A stretch of DNA of 25,444 nucleotides. Source: JBHEMK01 sp046262635 (GTDB taxonomy: Bacteria > Actinomycetota > Thermoleophilia > Gaiellales > Gaiellaceae). The first letter of the stretch is position 1. Each line of letters begins with the position of its first letter. Shown piece after piece: positions 7,853 through 15,089 of this stretch. The notes under the pieces are model-generated. The model worked only from the letters and a program-made list of their open reading frames with translations. It did not search any database and was not told the DNA's origin. Where the stretch lies: the NCBI GenBank assembly GCA_046262635.1, contig JBHEMK010000174.1:1-25444 (forward strand), given 5' to 3'. The position numbers and the translations under genes are program-made.

Positions 7853-8613
7853 GCGCAGCCGACCGGTACCTGGGGACGACGATCGCGCGGCTCGACGAGC
7901 TCCGCGAGAGCCAGGGCGACGCGGTCGCCGCCGCCGGTCGCGCCTGCGCGGACAGCATCGCGGCAGGCAAGCTCGTCTTCACGTTCGGGACAGGGCACGG
8001 CTCCTTCGCCGCCCTCGAGACGTTTCCCCGCACGGGCACGCCCGTGGGCTTCAGGCCGATCGTCGAGACCCCAATCGCGCTGTTCCATCACGTACTCGGC
8101 GACATGGGCTCCTACCAGTACCGCTTTCTGCACACGCGCGAGGGCTACGGCAAAGCGATTCTTCGCGCGCACCGTCTCGACCCCGCCGACACCATGATGC
8201 TCTTCTCGCACTCCGGCATCAACGCAGTGATCCTCGACATGGCAGTCGAGGCGAAGCAACTCGGGATGAGGCTGGTCGGCGTGACGTCCGTCCCCCACTC
8301 CTCCCAGGTCGAGTCGCGTCACAGCTGCGGCAAGCGTCTCTACGAGCTCGCCAACGTCGTCGTCGACACGCGCGTGCCGCTACGTGACGCCGCCGTCGAC
8401 ATCGAAGGCCTCGACGACCCCGTCGGGCCGACCTCGACAGTCGTCGCAGTCGCAGCCGCACACGCAATCGTCGCCGCGACCGTCGAGGAGCTCGCCGCGC
8501 GCGGAACACCACCAAGGATCATGGTCAGCCCGAACGTCCGGGACGCCGCAGCCGCGCACGCCCACAACGACGAGAACTACGAGCAGCTCTGGCAGCTCCT
8601 CTCCTCACGCTGA
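7849..8613 (+). CDS. SIS-domain sugar isomerase-like protein (UPF0309 type)
   Basis: This is a phosphosugar-binding SIS-fold protein of 254 residues, resembling the sugar isomerase domain/UPF0309 group. The phosphosugar-binding loops are TFGTGHGS (45-52) and the second strand-loop MLFSHSGINAVILDMA (117-132), followed by LVGVTSVPHSS. SIS proteins isomerise aldose and ketose phosphates or bind them as regulators. No helix-turn-helix is present here, so an enzyme is more likely. Its position right after the phosphorylase suggests a pentose phosphate derivative as substrate (inference). It has a good ribosome binding site, AAAGGAG at 7837-7843, 5 bases before the ATG. The start overlaps the phosphorylase stop by four bases. 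Confidence 0.85.
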   Translation: MSAADRYLGTTIARLDELRESQGDAVAAAGRACADSIAAGKLVFTFGTGHGSFAALETFPRTGTPVGFRPIVETPIALFHHVLGDMGSYQYRFLHTREGYGKAILRAHRLDPADTMMLFSHSGINAVILDMAVEAKQLGMRLVGVTSVPHSSQVESRHSCGKRLYELANVVVDTRVPLRDAAVDIEGLDDPVGPTSTVVAVAAAHAIVAATVEELAARGTPPRIMVSPNVRDAAAAHAHNDENYEQLWQLLSSR

Positions 8614-8614
8614 C

Positions 8615-10057
8615 ATGACCGACCGCGACCGCCTCCTGTTCATCGACGGCCGCTGGCACCCAGCCGCAAGCGGCACGACTGCGACCGTCATCGACCCCGC
8701 AACCGGCGCCGCTGCCGGAACAACAGCGCTCGCGGGAGAGGAGGACCTCGAACAAGCCGTTCGAGCCGCACGCACACACGGACGCGCATGGGAGGAATCC
8801 ACAGCACAAGAACGCGCACGCACCCTCGCCCGCGCAGCCGAACTGATCGAGGAGCGCGTGGACGAGATCGCCGTGCGGCTCACCACCGAGCAGGGCAAGC
8901 CGCTACCCGACGCCGCGAAGGAGATCCGGTTCGCAGCCGAGGTGTTCCGCTACTACGGCGAAGAAGGCAAGCGGATCTGGGGCTCACTCCGGCCGTCAGT
9001 CTCGCCCGAGGTCAAGAGCATCGTGTCTTACGCGCCCGTCGGGATCGTCGGCGCCATCGTGCCCTGGAACTACCCCGTCGACCTCTATGCGTGGAAGGTC
9101 GCTCCAGCGCTCGCCGCCGGCTGCACCGTGATCGCCAAGCCGCCGGCAGACGCGCCGATCGCGATCGCCGCCGTCGTCGAGGCGCTCGCAGACGCCGGCC
9201 TACCCCCAGGTGCACTCGCCGACCTCCCCGGCGGGGCCGACCTCGGCAACGCCCTCGTCGCACACCCCGACCTGGCGGCGATCACCGCCACCGTGTCGAC
9301 ACAGACGGGACGCCTGATCATGGCGGTCGCAGCGCGGACGCTGAAACGGCTCACACTCGAGCTTGGCGGGCAGACGCCGTTCATCGTCCTCGACGACGCC
9401 GACCTCGAGGAAGCGGCAGCAGCAGCCGTACGACGGAGCTTCTCGAACATGGGGCAAATCTGCATCGCGGTGAACCGCGTCCTCGTCGCCGAGGCCAGGC
9501 GCGAAGAATTCGTCGAAGCCGTCGCCGAACGGACGCGCGCACTGCAAGTCGGGAACGGACTCGAGAGCGGCGTCGAGTACGGCCCCGTGTTCAACGACGC
9601 AGTGCTTGAGAAGACGCGCGCGCACATCGACGACGCAATCCGGCGAGGCGCTCGGCTCGTCACCGGCGGCGGCCGACTCAAAGGCGACGGCCACTTCGTT
9701 TCGCCCGCGGTGCTGGACGCGGTTCCCACCAACGCCCTCGCAATGACCGAGGAGACCTTCGGCCCGGTGATGCCGGTCGCAGGCGCACGAACAGACGCCG
9801 AACTGATCGACCTCGCAAACGCGCTCCCCTACGGGCTCGCCGCGTACATCTATTCGAGGGATCTCGAGCGAGCTTGGGCCTTCGCTGATCAAATCGAGGC
9901 AGGCGCCGTCGGTATCAACGTCAACGACGTGACCGAACTGCAAGCCCCGTTCGGCGGCTGGAAGCTCTCCGGATCAGGGCGCGACCTCGGCCCGGAAGGC
10001 ATGCAGACGTTCCTCAACACACGCCACATTCGCGCGCGCGTCCGCCGACTCGGGTGA
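8615..10057 (+). CDS. NAD(P)-dependent aldehyde dehydrogenase
   Basis: This enzyme oxidises an aldehyde to the acid with NAD(P). It has 480 residues, the full length for the family. Catalytic features are Asn152 in VPWNYP, Glu249 in LTLELGGQTPF and nucleophile Cys283 in NMGQICIAVN. The C-terminal PFGGWKLSGSGRDLGPEG is also canonical. The overall pattern is close to succinate-semialdehyde/lactaldehyde/glycolaldehyde dehydrogenases. One oddity is that the nucleotide-loop motif normally reading FTGSxxxG is ATVSTQTG (225-232), with the conserved Gly replaced by Val. It is the last gene of the operon and starts two bases after the SIS stop. Substrates compatible with the context are glycolaldehyde, a deoxyribose-derived aldehyde or a semialdehyde from base breakdown (inference). 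The frame is open upstream to 8384, but that part overlaps the SIS gene and is shadow. Confidence 0.92.
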   Translation: MTDRDRLLFIDGRWHPAASGTTATVIDPATGAAAGTTALAGEEDLEQAVRAARTHGRAWEESTAQERARTLARAAELIEERVDEIAVRLTTEQGKPLPDAAKEIRFAAEVFRYYGEEGKRIWGSLRPSVSPEVKSIVSYAPVGIVGAIVPWNYPVDLYAWKVAPALAAGCTVIAKPPADAPIAIAAVVEALADAGLPPGALADLPGGADLGNALVAHPDLAAITATVSTQTGRLIMAVAARTLKRLTLELGGQTPFIVLDDADLEEAAAAAVRRSFSNMGQICIAVNRVLVAEARREEFVEAVAERTRALQVGNGLESGVEYGPVFNDAVLEKTRAHIDDAIRRGARLVTGGGRLKGDGHFVSPAVLDAVPTNALAMTEETFGPVMPVAGARTDAELIDLANALPYGLAAYIYSRDLERAWAFADQIEAGAVGINVNDVTELQAPFGGWKLSGSGRDLGPEGMQTFLNTRHIRARVRRLG

Positions 10058-10103
10058 CCGGACCGAGCTGCCGCTCCTACTCGCAGACGGCCGATCGATG
10101 TAG

Positions 10104-10133
10104 CCCCGGTCCGTAAGGCTTGCGGACCCTGGG
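10104..10133 (+). terminator. Hairpin after the nucleoside operon, possible terminator
   Basis: GGTCCG (10108-10113) pairs with CGGACC (10123-10128). The inner bases add a G-T wobble and two A-T pairs around a GGC loop. CCC (10104-10106) can pair with GGG (10131-10133) beyond a small internal loop. It starts 47 bases after the aldehyde dehydrogenase stop. No T tract follows, so it would be a non-canonical terminator or only an RNA-stabilising stem. Confidence 0.4.
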
Positions 10134-10175
10134 TCGGCCAGGGGAGATCGATGCGGGGCCAACGCGACGGTGTGA

Positions 10176-10462
10176 GCGCGAAGGTTCTTCGCCGACCTGA
10201 CGAAGGACGGCACGCCGTACATGCAGCTACCGCGGATCGTGGAGGGACTGTTCCTCGGTCCGACCACCACTCGATGCCTGCAATGCGCCGACCTGGTCGT
10301 CGCGTGCACAGCGAGCGCCGAACGCGGCAGCGGCCAGGTGCGCGGTTACCTGAAGCAACTGCTGCCGCGGCTCATGGTTCATCCTGCGACGGGCGAGATC
10401 GAAGGCGCCGGCTGAAGCGCTTCCCGGATCAGGTGCCACGCGAGCGCGGGCGGCCGCGCTAG
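10176..10462 (+). pseudogene. C-terminal relic resembling a DUF3800 domain protein
   Basis: An open frame from 10176 to 10415 has no start before an internal ATG at 10221. It encodes a stretch starting FFADLTKDGTPY, then LPRIVEGLFL, CADLVVACT and QLLPRLMVHPATGEIEGAG. This looks like the C-terminal part of DUF3800 proteins, which usually have a QLADLVA-type segment near the end. Right after GEIEGAG comes a stop at 10413. The next frame continues with LKRFPDQ to a stop at 10462, which reads like the natural end of the same protein after loss of one base near 10411-10413. The N-terminal half is absent, and a stop at 10173 precedes the fragment. Family naming is from pattern memory only. The decay (no start, frameshift) is directly visible. 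Confidence 0.5.
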
Positions 10463-10471
10463 CCTCGAGGC

Positions 10472-10669
10472 GTGACCGGAAGCTCACGCTACTGGTGTCC
10501 GCCGACAGGGCGGATCGCCCTCGACGGCGGCGGCTTTCTCGCCGATCCCGGCGACCCTTTCGGCTTCGATCAGACGCTGTCGACCTACGACGAGATCGAC
10601 CACCATCGATGCCTGTGGGTGCCGGAAACTGGATTCGCCCTCGATCATGCCGCTGCGCTGTACTCGTGA
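10472..10669 (+). pseudogene. N-terminal relic resembling a large ATP-binding (NACHT-like) protein
   Basis: A 65-residue frame starts at GTG 10472. Its beginning, RYWCPPTGRI, then GGGFLADPGDPFG and later DEIDHHRCL, resembles the N-terminus of large ATP-binding proteins. In those, a W-P-G-x-I-x-L / GFL-x-DP pattern runs into a Walker A box (CLVLLGEPGxGKS). Here the sequence changes to WVPETGFALD and stops, and no Walker A or downstream protein follows. It is therefore a truncated remnant or, less likely, a small gene. The match is from recollection of the N-terminal pattern and is weak. It directly abuts the DUF3800-like relic. Confidence 0.33.
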
Positions 10670-10868
10670 ATGAGTCTGCCGAGGATGTCTCCGCGGTGAA
10701 CACGGTCGAGATCGATGACGGTCCCTGACGCTGGCGGCGGCTGTTCTTCGTTTGGCGGGCGTTGGTGGAGGGAGCGGTGAGGGCGGTGGGAGTTGGCTCG
10801 CGGTCACCCGCGCCCAACCGAACTCTCGCAAAGGAGCCGCCACCCGTCCAGCGACTTGACTTCCATCC
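10670..10868. other. Intergenic debris, no gene seen
   Basis: About 200 bases lie between the ATP-binding-protein relic and the end of the left transposase relic. I see no credible frame, RNA or clear repeat here. It may include the missing 3' part and end of the insertion element. Confidence 0.4.
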
Positions 10869-11783
10869 GTAGTGGCGGATGTAGATCGGGAGGACGCGTT
10901 CGAGGTGTCAGCGGTTCACGATCAGGAGTCGATCGGGACACTCCCTTCGAACGGTCTCGATCCAGCGTTCGGCGAAGGCGTTCCCATTCGGCGCCCGGAC
11001 GGGCGTGCGGATAACCTTGATCTTCTCGCTGCCGAGGAGGGCGTCGAAGGCGCGCGGGAACTTTGCGGCGCGGTCATGAATCAGGAACCGCACCTGCCGC
11101 TCTCGGTCGTCGAGATCCATGAGCAGGTTCCGCGCCTGCTGCAGCATCCAGCCGCTGTCGGGCTTGCTCGTGCACGCGAGGTACTCGATACGGCGGGTAC
11201 GGAGTGAGAGGAAGACCAGCACGTGCAGACGGCGCAGCCAGACCGTGTCGACGGTGAAGAAGTCACAGGCGAGAATCCGACTCGCCGTGGGCTCGTAGGA
11301 AGCTGCGCCACGATTGCGAGTCGCGCCGCGGCGCCGGCGACAGCCCAGCCCGGGCGAGATGTTGCGAACAGAGGTCGCCGAGACGGTGACGCCGAGCTTG
11401 CGCAGTTCGCCCACGATCCGCAGGTAGCCCCAGCTCGGGTTCTCGCGCGCGAGGCGGAGGACCAGCTCCTGCGCCTCACGCCTGATCGGGGGCGTCCAGA
11501 ACGGTGCGGGTAGGTCCAGCGGCGAGCGACCAGCCGACGGTGCCAACGCAGCAGCGTCTCCGGTCGCACCAGGAAGATGTCCCAGCTGCGGCGCGGGAGC
11601 AGCTGACTCAGCGCCGTAAGCAGCAGCCGGTCGTGCGGCTCGAATCGCGGCCGACTCGCCTGCCGGCGGAGGATCGCCAGCTCGTGCCGGAGGACGAGGA
11701 TCTCGAGATCCTTCTCACGATCCGCCGGCGACGAGCACGATCAACTCCAGCAGCCGGCCGACGACGACGTACAGCGCTGACAC
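10869..11783 (-). pseudogene. Integrase-core (rve, DDE) transposase, multiply frameshifted
   Basis: This is a decayed insertion-sequence transposase. Read along the - strand, pieces in different frames join into one protein. First comes VSALYVVVGRLLELIVL (from GTG 11783), then EKDLEILVLRHELAILRRQ and RPETLLRWHRRL, then LVLRLARENPSWGYLRI and the catalytic core. The core shows Asp in ACDFF, Asp in FLIHDRAAKF and Glu in NAFAERW. Frame changes lie near 11715-11735 and at the G run 11488-11492. An in-frame TGA at 10908-10910 interrupts NR/HLERVLPIYI, and homology stops at about 10869, so the usual HYN-x-x-RPHRAL end is missing. The IS family is not assigned. Terminal inverted repeats and target duplications were not recognised. 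Confidence 0.8.
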
Positions 11784-11943
11784 AAGCAAAGGCGATCTCC
11801 GACAGACGGAGACGCCGACGCTACCGAGGTGTCACCCGCGTCCGTCCCTTACCCGGCCGAGTTTCTGCACCCCACGGGCGGGGACGATCTAGTAGAAACA
11901 CATTGCCGGCGCTCGGGTGGTCGGCTGCACCGATGTTCTGCCG
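11784..11943. other. Spacer between transposase relic and M28 peptidase
   Basis: These bases hold no recognised gene. They probably contain the outer end of the left insertion element and the promoter of the M28 gene, but no convincing -35/-10 pair or ribosome binding site stands out. Confidence 0.4.
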
Positions 11944-13857
11944 ATGCCTCACGCGATAATCCGTTCCGCCAGCGCGACCGTCGAGGGTGCCGTAGACGCC
12001 CAGTTCATGCGCGCGGTCGTGGAGGCGATGGCTGCGATCGGCTCGAGCCCTCTCGGCTTCCGCGTCGCCGGCACGCCGGAGGACGACGCGACGTGCGCGG
12101 TTGTCGCCGAGGCAATGCGTTCGATCGGGCTCGAGGACGTGCGCCTCGAGCCCGTCGCGGCGGACGGCTGGCGTTTCTACGGCGCATCGCTCGTGGCGGA
12201 CGGCCAAACGTTTCCCTGCGCCTCGTTCGGCGGCGCCCAGCCTACGCCGCGTGGAGGCGTCAGCGGCGACCTCGTCTTCGCCGGACGCGGCTCGCGCACG
12301 GAGCTCGCGCGGGCAGACGTGCGCGGCAAGATCGTCGTCTTCGACTGGCCGGGCGACCACCTGTTCTGGCCGTCGCTGACGGCTGCCGAGGCGACACGCG
12401 CCGGTGCGGTCGCCGTTGTTTGCACCTGCTTGCCCGGCGGCCGCTTCTATCAGGCCGAGGGCGCGCTCGGCTCGTTCGACGGACTCTGGATCGCCGGCTC
12501 GGTTCCGCTCGTCACGATCGCGAAGGAGGACGCGCTGCGGCTGATCGAGCGGGCGCCGCTGCCGGCGCGAGTGACGCTCGAAGCCGACTTACTGCCCGGC
12601 GCGATTGCCCACAATGTCGTCGGCACGCTTCCCGGCCGGAGCAAGGGCGCGCCGATCGTCGTCGCCGGCCACCACGACTGCTGGTTCGCTGCCGGGTTCG
12701 ACGACGCGTCGGGCGTCGCCGCCGGGCTCGGAATCGCGAAAGCGATGGTCGACGCCGGCTACACGCCGGAGCATCCGATCGTCTTCGGCTCGCACACCGG
12801 CGAGGAGTACGGCCGCGCCGACTCCGCGTTCGACTGGTTGCTCGGCGCGACCTGGCGGCTCGAGCACACCCACCCGCATTGGGGCCGCACGGTCCCGTTC
12901 TACCTCAACATCGAGGGCTCCGGGCTGCCGCTGCCGATGTGGATCGACGCGCCGGCCGAGCTGCGGCGGTTCTCGCGGCGCGTCGCAGCATCGGCGCGGC
13001 GCGACGGGCTGCTCCCGCACGGGGTGACGTATGGCCCGCCACGGACGGGAACGGAGCAATGGCCGTATCTCGCGGCCGGCGTCCCATCGCTGAATGTTAA
13101 CACGTACGCGCAGGACTACTGGCGGGAGCAGTACCACACGCAGTACGACACACCTGGACTCATCGACTACGGCGAGCTCGCGCGCGAGACGCGCTTCTAC
13201 GCGCGCGTCGTGATGGCCGCCGACGCGGCGGGAAGCGACCTGCTCGACCTGCCCGCGCGCGTCGCGGCGTTGCGGCGCCACGGCCGTCTCGACGTTGCTC
13301 GCGCCGCGGGATTCGACGTTCGCACCGTCGAGCGGGCCTTGGCTCTCTACGAGCGAGCCGCTCGCGGTGCGACGAGCGCGAAGGCCAAGCGGGCGGCGTT
13401 TGCGAAGGTCGCCCGGACGCTCGAGGCGATCCACGCGCGCGACAAGCAGTCGACGCTCCACCTCCAGGCTCTGGCCGACGTCGAGGCGCTCGACGCGGCG
13501 CTCGACGCCCTCCGCCGCGACGACCGCGGCGGAGCGGCCCGAGCCGCGGCTCGAAGCGGGCGCAACCAGCTCGCCCGCCACGTCGGGCGGGAAGTCTTCC
13601 GGCTCGACGCCCTGCGCCATACGGCGGCGCACCCGGGCTTCGCCTGGGCTGCGCGCGCGCGAACGACGCCGTCTCCCGACCTCTGGGACGAGCTCGCGAG
13701 CCTGCGCGACGAGCGCAGTGCGCGCCCGTTCGGGACCTGGGTGAAGCGGTCGCTTGAGCGGAAGCGCGCGCGCGCGGCGCGAAACCTCCAGCGGCGCCTC
13801 GACCATATCGCCGCTGGCTTCGAGCAGGCGGCGTCGCAGCTCAGCGCATCGCGGTGA
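11944..13857 (+). CDS. M28 family metallopeptidase with PA-like insert
   Basis: This is a probable zinc aminopeptidase/carboxypeptidase of the glutamate-carboxypeptidase II-like M28 group, 637 residues long. Residues about 95-215 look like a protease-associated (PA) insert (GDLVFAGRG, ADVRGKIVVFDWPG, AGAVAVVCTC). The catalytic zinc domain follows. GHHDCWF (242-248) has the His and Asp ligand/activator, FDDASG (252-257) carries the bridging Asp, HTGEEYG (284-290) the two Glu, and QYHTQYDT the last His (398). The C-terminal part, from about 430, is helical and rich in Ala and Arg and may be a dimerisation domain like that of GCPII/transferrin-receptor relatives. No signal peptide is seen, so it is probably cytoplasmic. 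GTG 11917 is an alternative start. It could trim peptides imported by the transporter encoded downstream (inference). Confidence 0.85.
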   Translation: MPHAIIRSASATVEGAVDAQFMRAVVEAMAAIGSSPLGFRVAGTPEDDATCAVVAEAMRSIGLEDVRLEPVAADGWRFYGASLVADGQTFPCASFGGAQPTPRGGVSGDLVFAGRGSRTELARADVRGKIVVFDWPGDHLFWPSLTAAEATRAGAVAVVCTCLPGGRFYQAEGALGSFDGLWIAGSVPLVTIAKEDALRLIERAPLPARVTLEADLLPGAIAHNVVGTLPGRSKGAPIVVAGHHDCWFAAGFDDASGVAAGLGIAKAMVDAGYTPEHPIVFGSHTGEEYGRADSAFDWLLGATWRLEHTHPHWGRTVPFYLNIEGSGLPLPMWIDAPAELRRFSRRVAASARRDGLLPHGVTYGPPRTGTEQWPYLAAGVPSLNVNTYAQDYWREQYHTQYDTPGLIDYGELARETRFYARVVMAADAAGSDLLDLPARVAALRRHGRLDVARAAGFDVRTVERALALYERAARGATSAKAKRAAFAKVARTLEAIHARDKQSTLHLQALADVEALDAALDALRRDDRGGAARAAARSGRNQLARHVGREVFRLDALRHTAAHPGFAWAARARTTPSPDLWDELASLRDERSARPFGTWVKRSLERKRARAARNLQRRLDHIAAGFEQAASQLSASR

Positions 13858-14901
13858 CGAGGTCGCGGAAGAGCTCCAGGTCTTCTCGGAAACCTGCGAC
13901 CGATGTCTTCGGCTCGCTACGGTCCGAGACGTGCAACGCGCGCCACTCCTCCACGAACGGGTCAGCCCAGGTCGGCTGGAGGGTCCGCTCCTCGACGCCT
14001 CCCGTCTCGCTCGCCGCGAGTACTGTCGCACGCAGCGGGACGTTGCGGACGTACGAGCTCTCGAAGCGCACGCGCACCACGTGATCATGGGGTGAACCTC
14101 GATGAATGAGCCGACGCGCGCGATCCGGTCGAAGCCCACGACGAATTCGCAGGCATACGAGCCGTAGTCGAGGACGCCCGAGACAAACCACGCGTCGTGC
14201 CAGACGGCCGCTTGGAGGACGCCGTGTGGCCTGCCCACCAGCTCGCGCATCGCCGAGAGATCGTGGCTCGCAGGCTGAGCAGGAGCGCGTAACCCTCCTG
14301 CACCAGTAGCGGCGCGTCGTTCGTCGCCTCGGCGAGCAGGCGTGCACGCCGCGCACGCCCCGCTTCTCGCGCCGCCTGCGGTATGTCGTCCGCGCTGACG
14401 ACCCGCGATGTCGGACGCACGATAAGCGAGCTCAACTCGAGCAGGTGCTGCGCGCGTGCTCGCCGGATCTCCCCGACGGTCTCCACCTGCTGCTTCGCGG
14501 CGAGGAACGCGGCGCGTACCGGCGCATGTACCGACCTAGGCGACAACGCCGGTGCGGCGCTGGGACTCGTCGATCGCGTCCAGTTCGCGCAGCGTCATGC
14601 AGAGCGGCTTCTCGACGAGCACGTGCTTGCCTGCCTCGATTGCGGAGAGGGCGACTTCGGCGTGAAACGCGTCCGGCGTCGCGACGAGCACGGTGTCGAC
14701 GTCCACTCGGCTCACGAGCAGGTCGGGGTCGTCCACCCGCACAGGGATGTTCCAGTCGTGCCCGACCGTCTCTGCGAAGGTCGGGCTGATGTCGCGGACG
14801 GCTGTTACCACGAAGAGGTCCGCGAGGAAGCGGAGGCTTGGCAGATGCATGATCTGCGTCGCCTCGCCGCAGCCGACGATTCCGACACGCAGCGGTGTCA
14901 T
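13841..14901 (-). pseudogene. Gfo/Idh/MocA family oxidoreductase, frameshifted
   Basis: This is an NAD(P)-dependent sugar/inositol-type dehydrogenase gene broken into pieces. The N-terminal piece (14901 to about 14540) is intact Rossmann sequence: LRVGIVGCGEA, then VDTVLVATPDAFH and the EKP box HVLVEKPLCMTL. After GVVA a stop appears. The protein resumes in another frame with VRAAFLAAKQQ to LVQEGYALLLSL, changes again near 14278 into SAMRELVGRPHG to SFIEVHP, and again near 14090 into HDHVVRVRFESSYV to the end DLVTAMR. Joined, it is about 350 residues, the family norm. Each lesion is a single-base-type indel and the rest is well preserved, so decay is recent or these are sequence errors. Its end overlaps the M28 gene end by 17 bases (convergent). 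Confidence 0.82.
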
Positions 14902-15089
14902 GACGAGAGCTGGATGGTGACCACCGGAACCCCGAGTCTAGGTCGAGCGTGCCGCGAGCGTCGCGAGCATTCCCGCTCGCCTTCCGCTGCGGTCCTGGGC
15001 CGCGATGCCGTGCCGACGCGAGCGGCAGACGGCACCGGTTAGGGTATCGATCCGCCGACACGAGGCGCGTGAACGCACGCATTCGACCG
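14902..15089. other. Divergent intergenic region
   Basis: These 188 bases separate the - strand oxidoreductase relic from the + strand M24-like gene, so promoters for both would lie here. I found no convincing promoter pair, operator or ribosome binding site. A GTG at 15069 could be an earlier start of the M24-like gene. Confidence 0.4.

Noticed and set aside
12589..14250. Long - strand open frame (553 codons) over the M28 gene and beyond
   Set aside because: Only its first part (14250 to about 14090) is real, a piece of the frameshifted oxidoreductase. The rest is antisense to the M28 gene and Arg/Ser-rich, as expected from GC-rich shadow frames.
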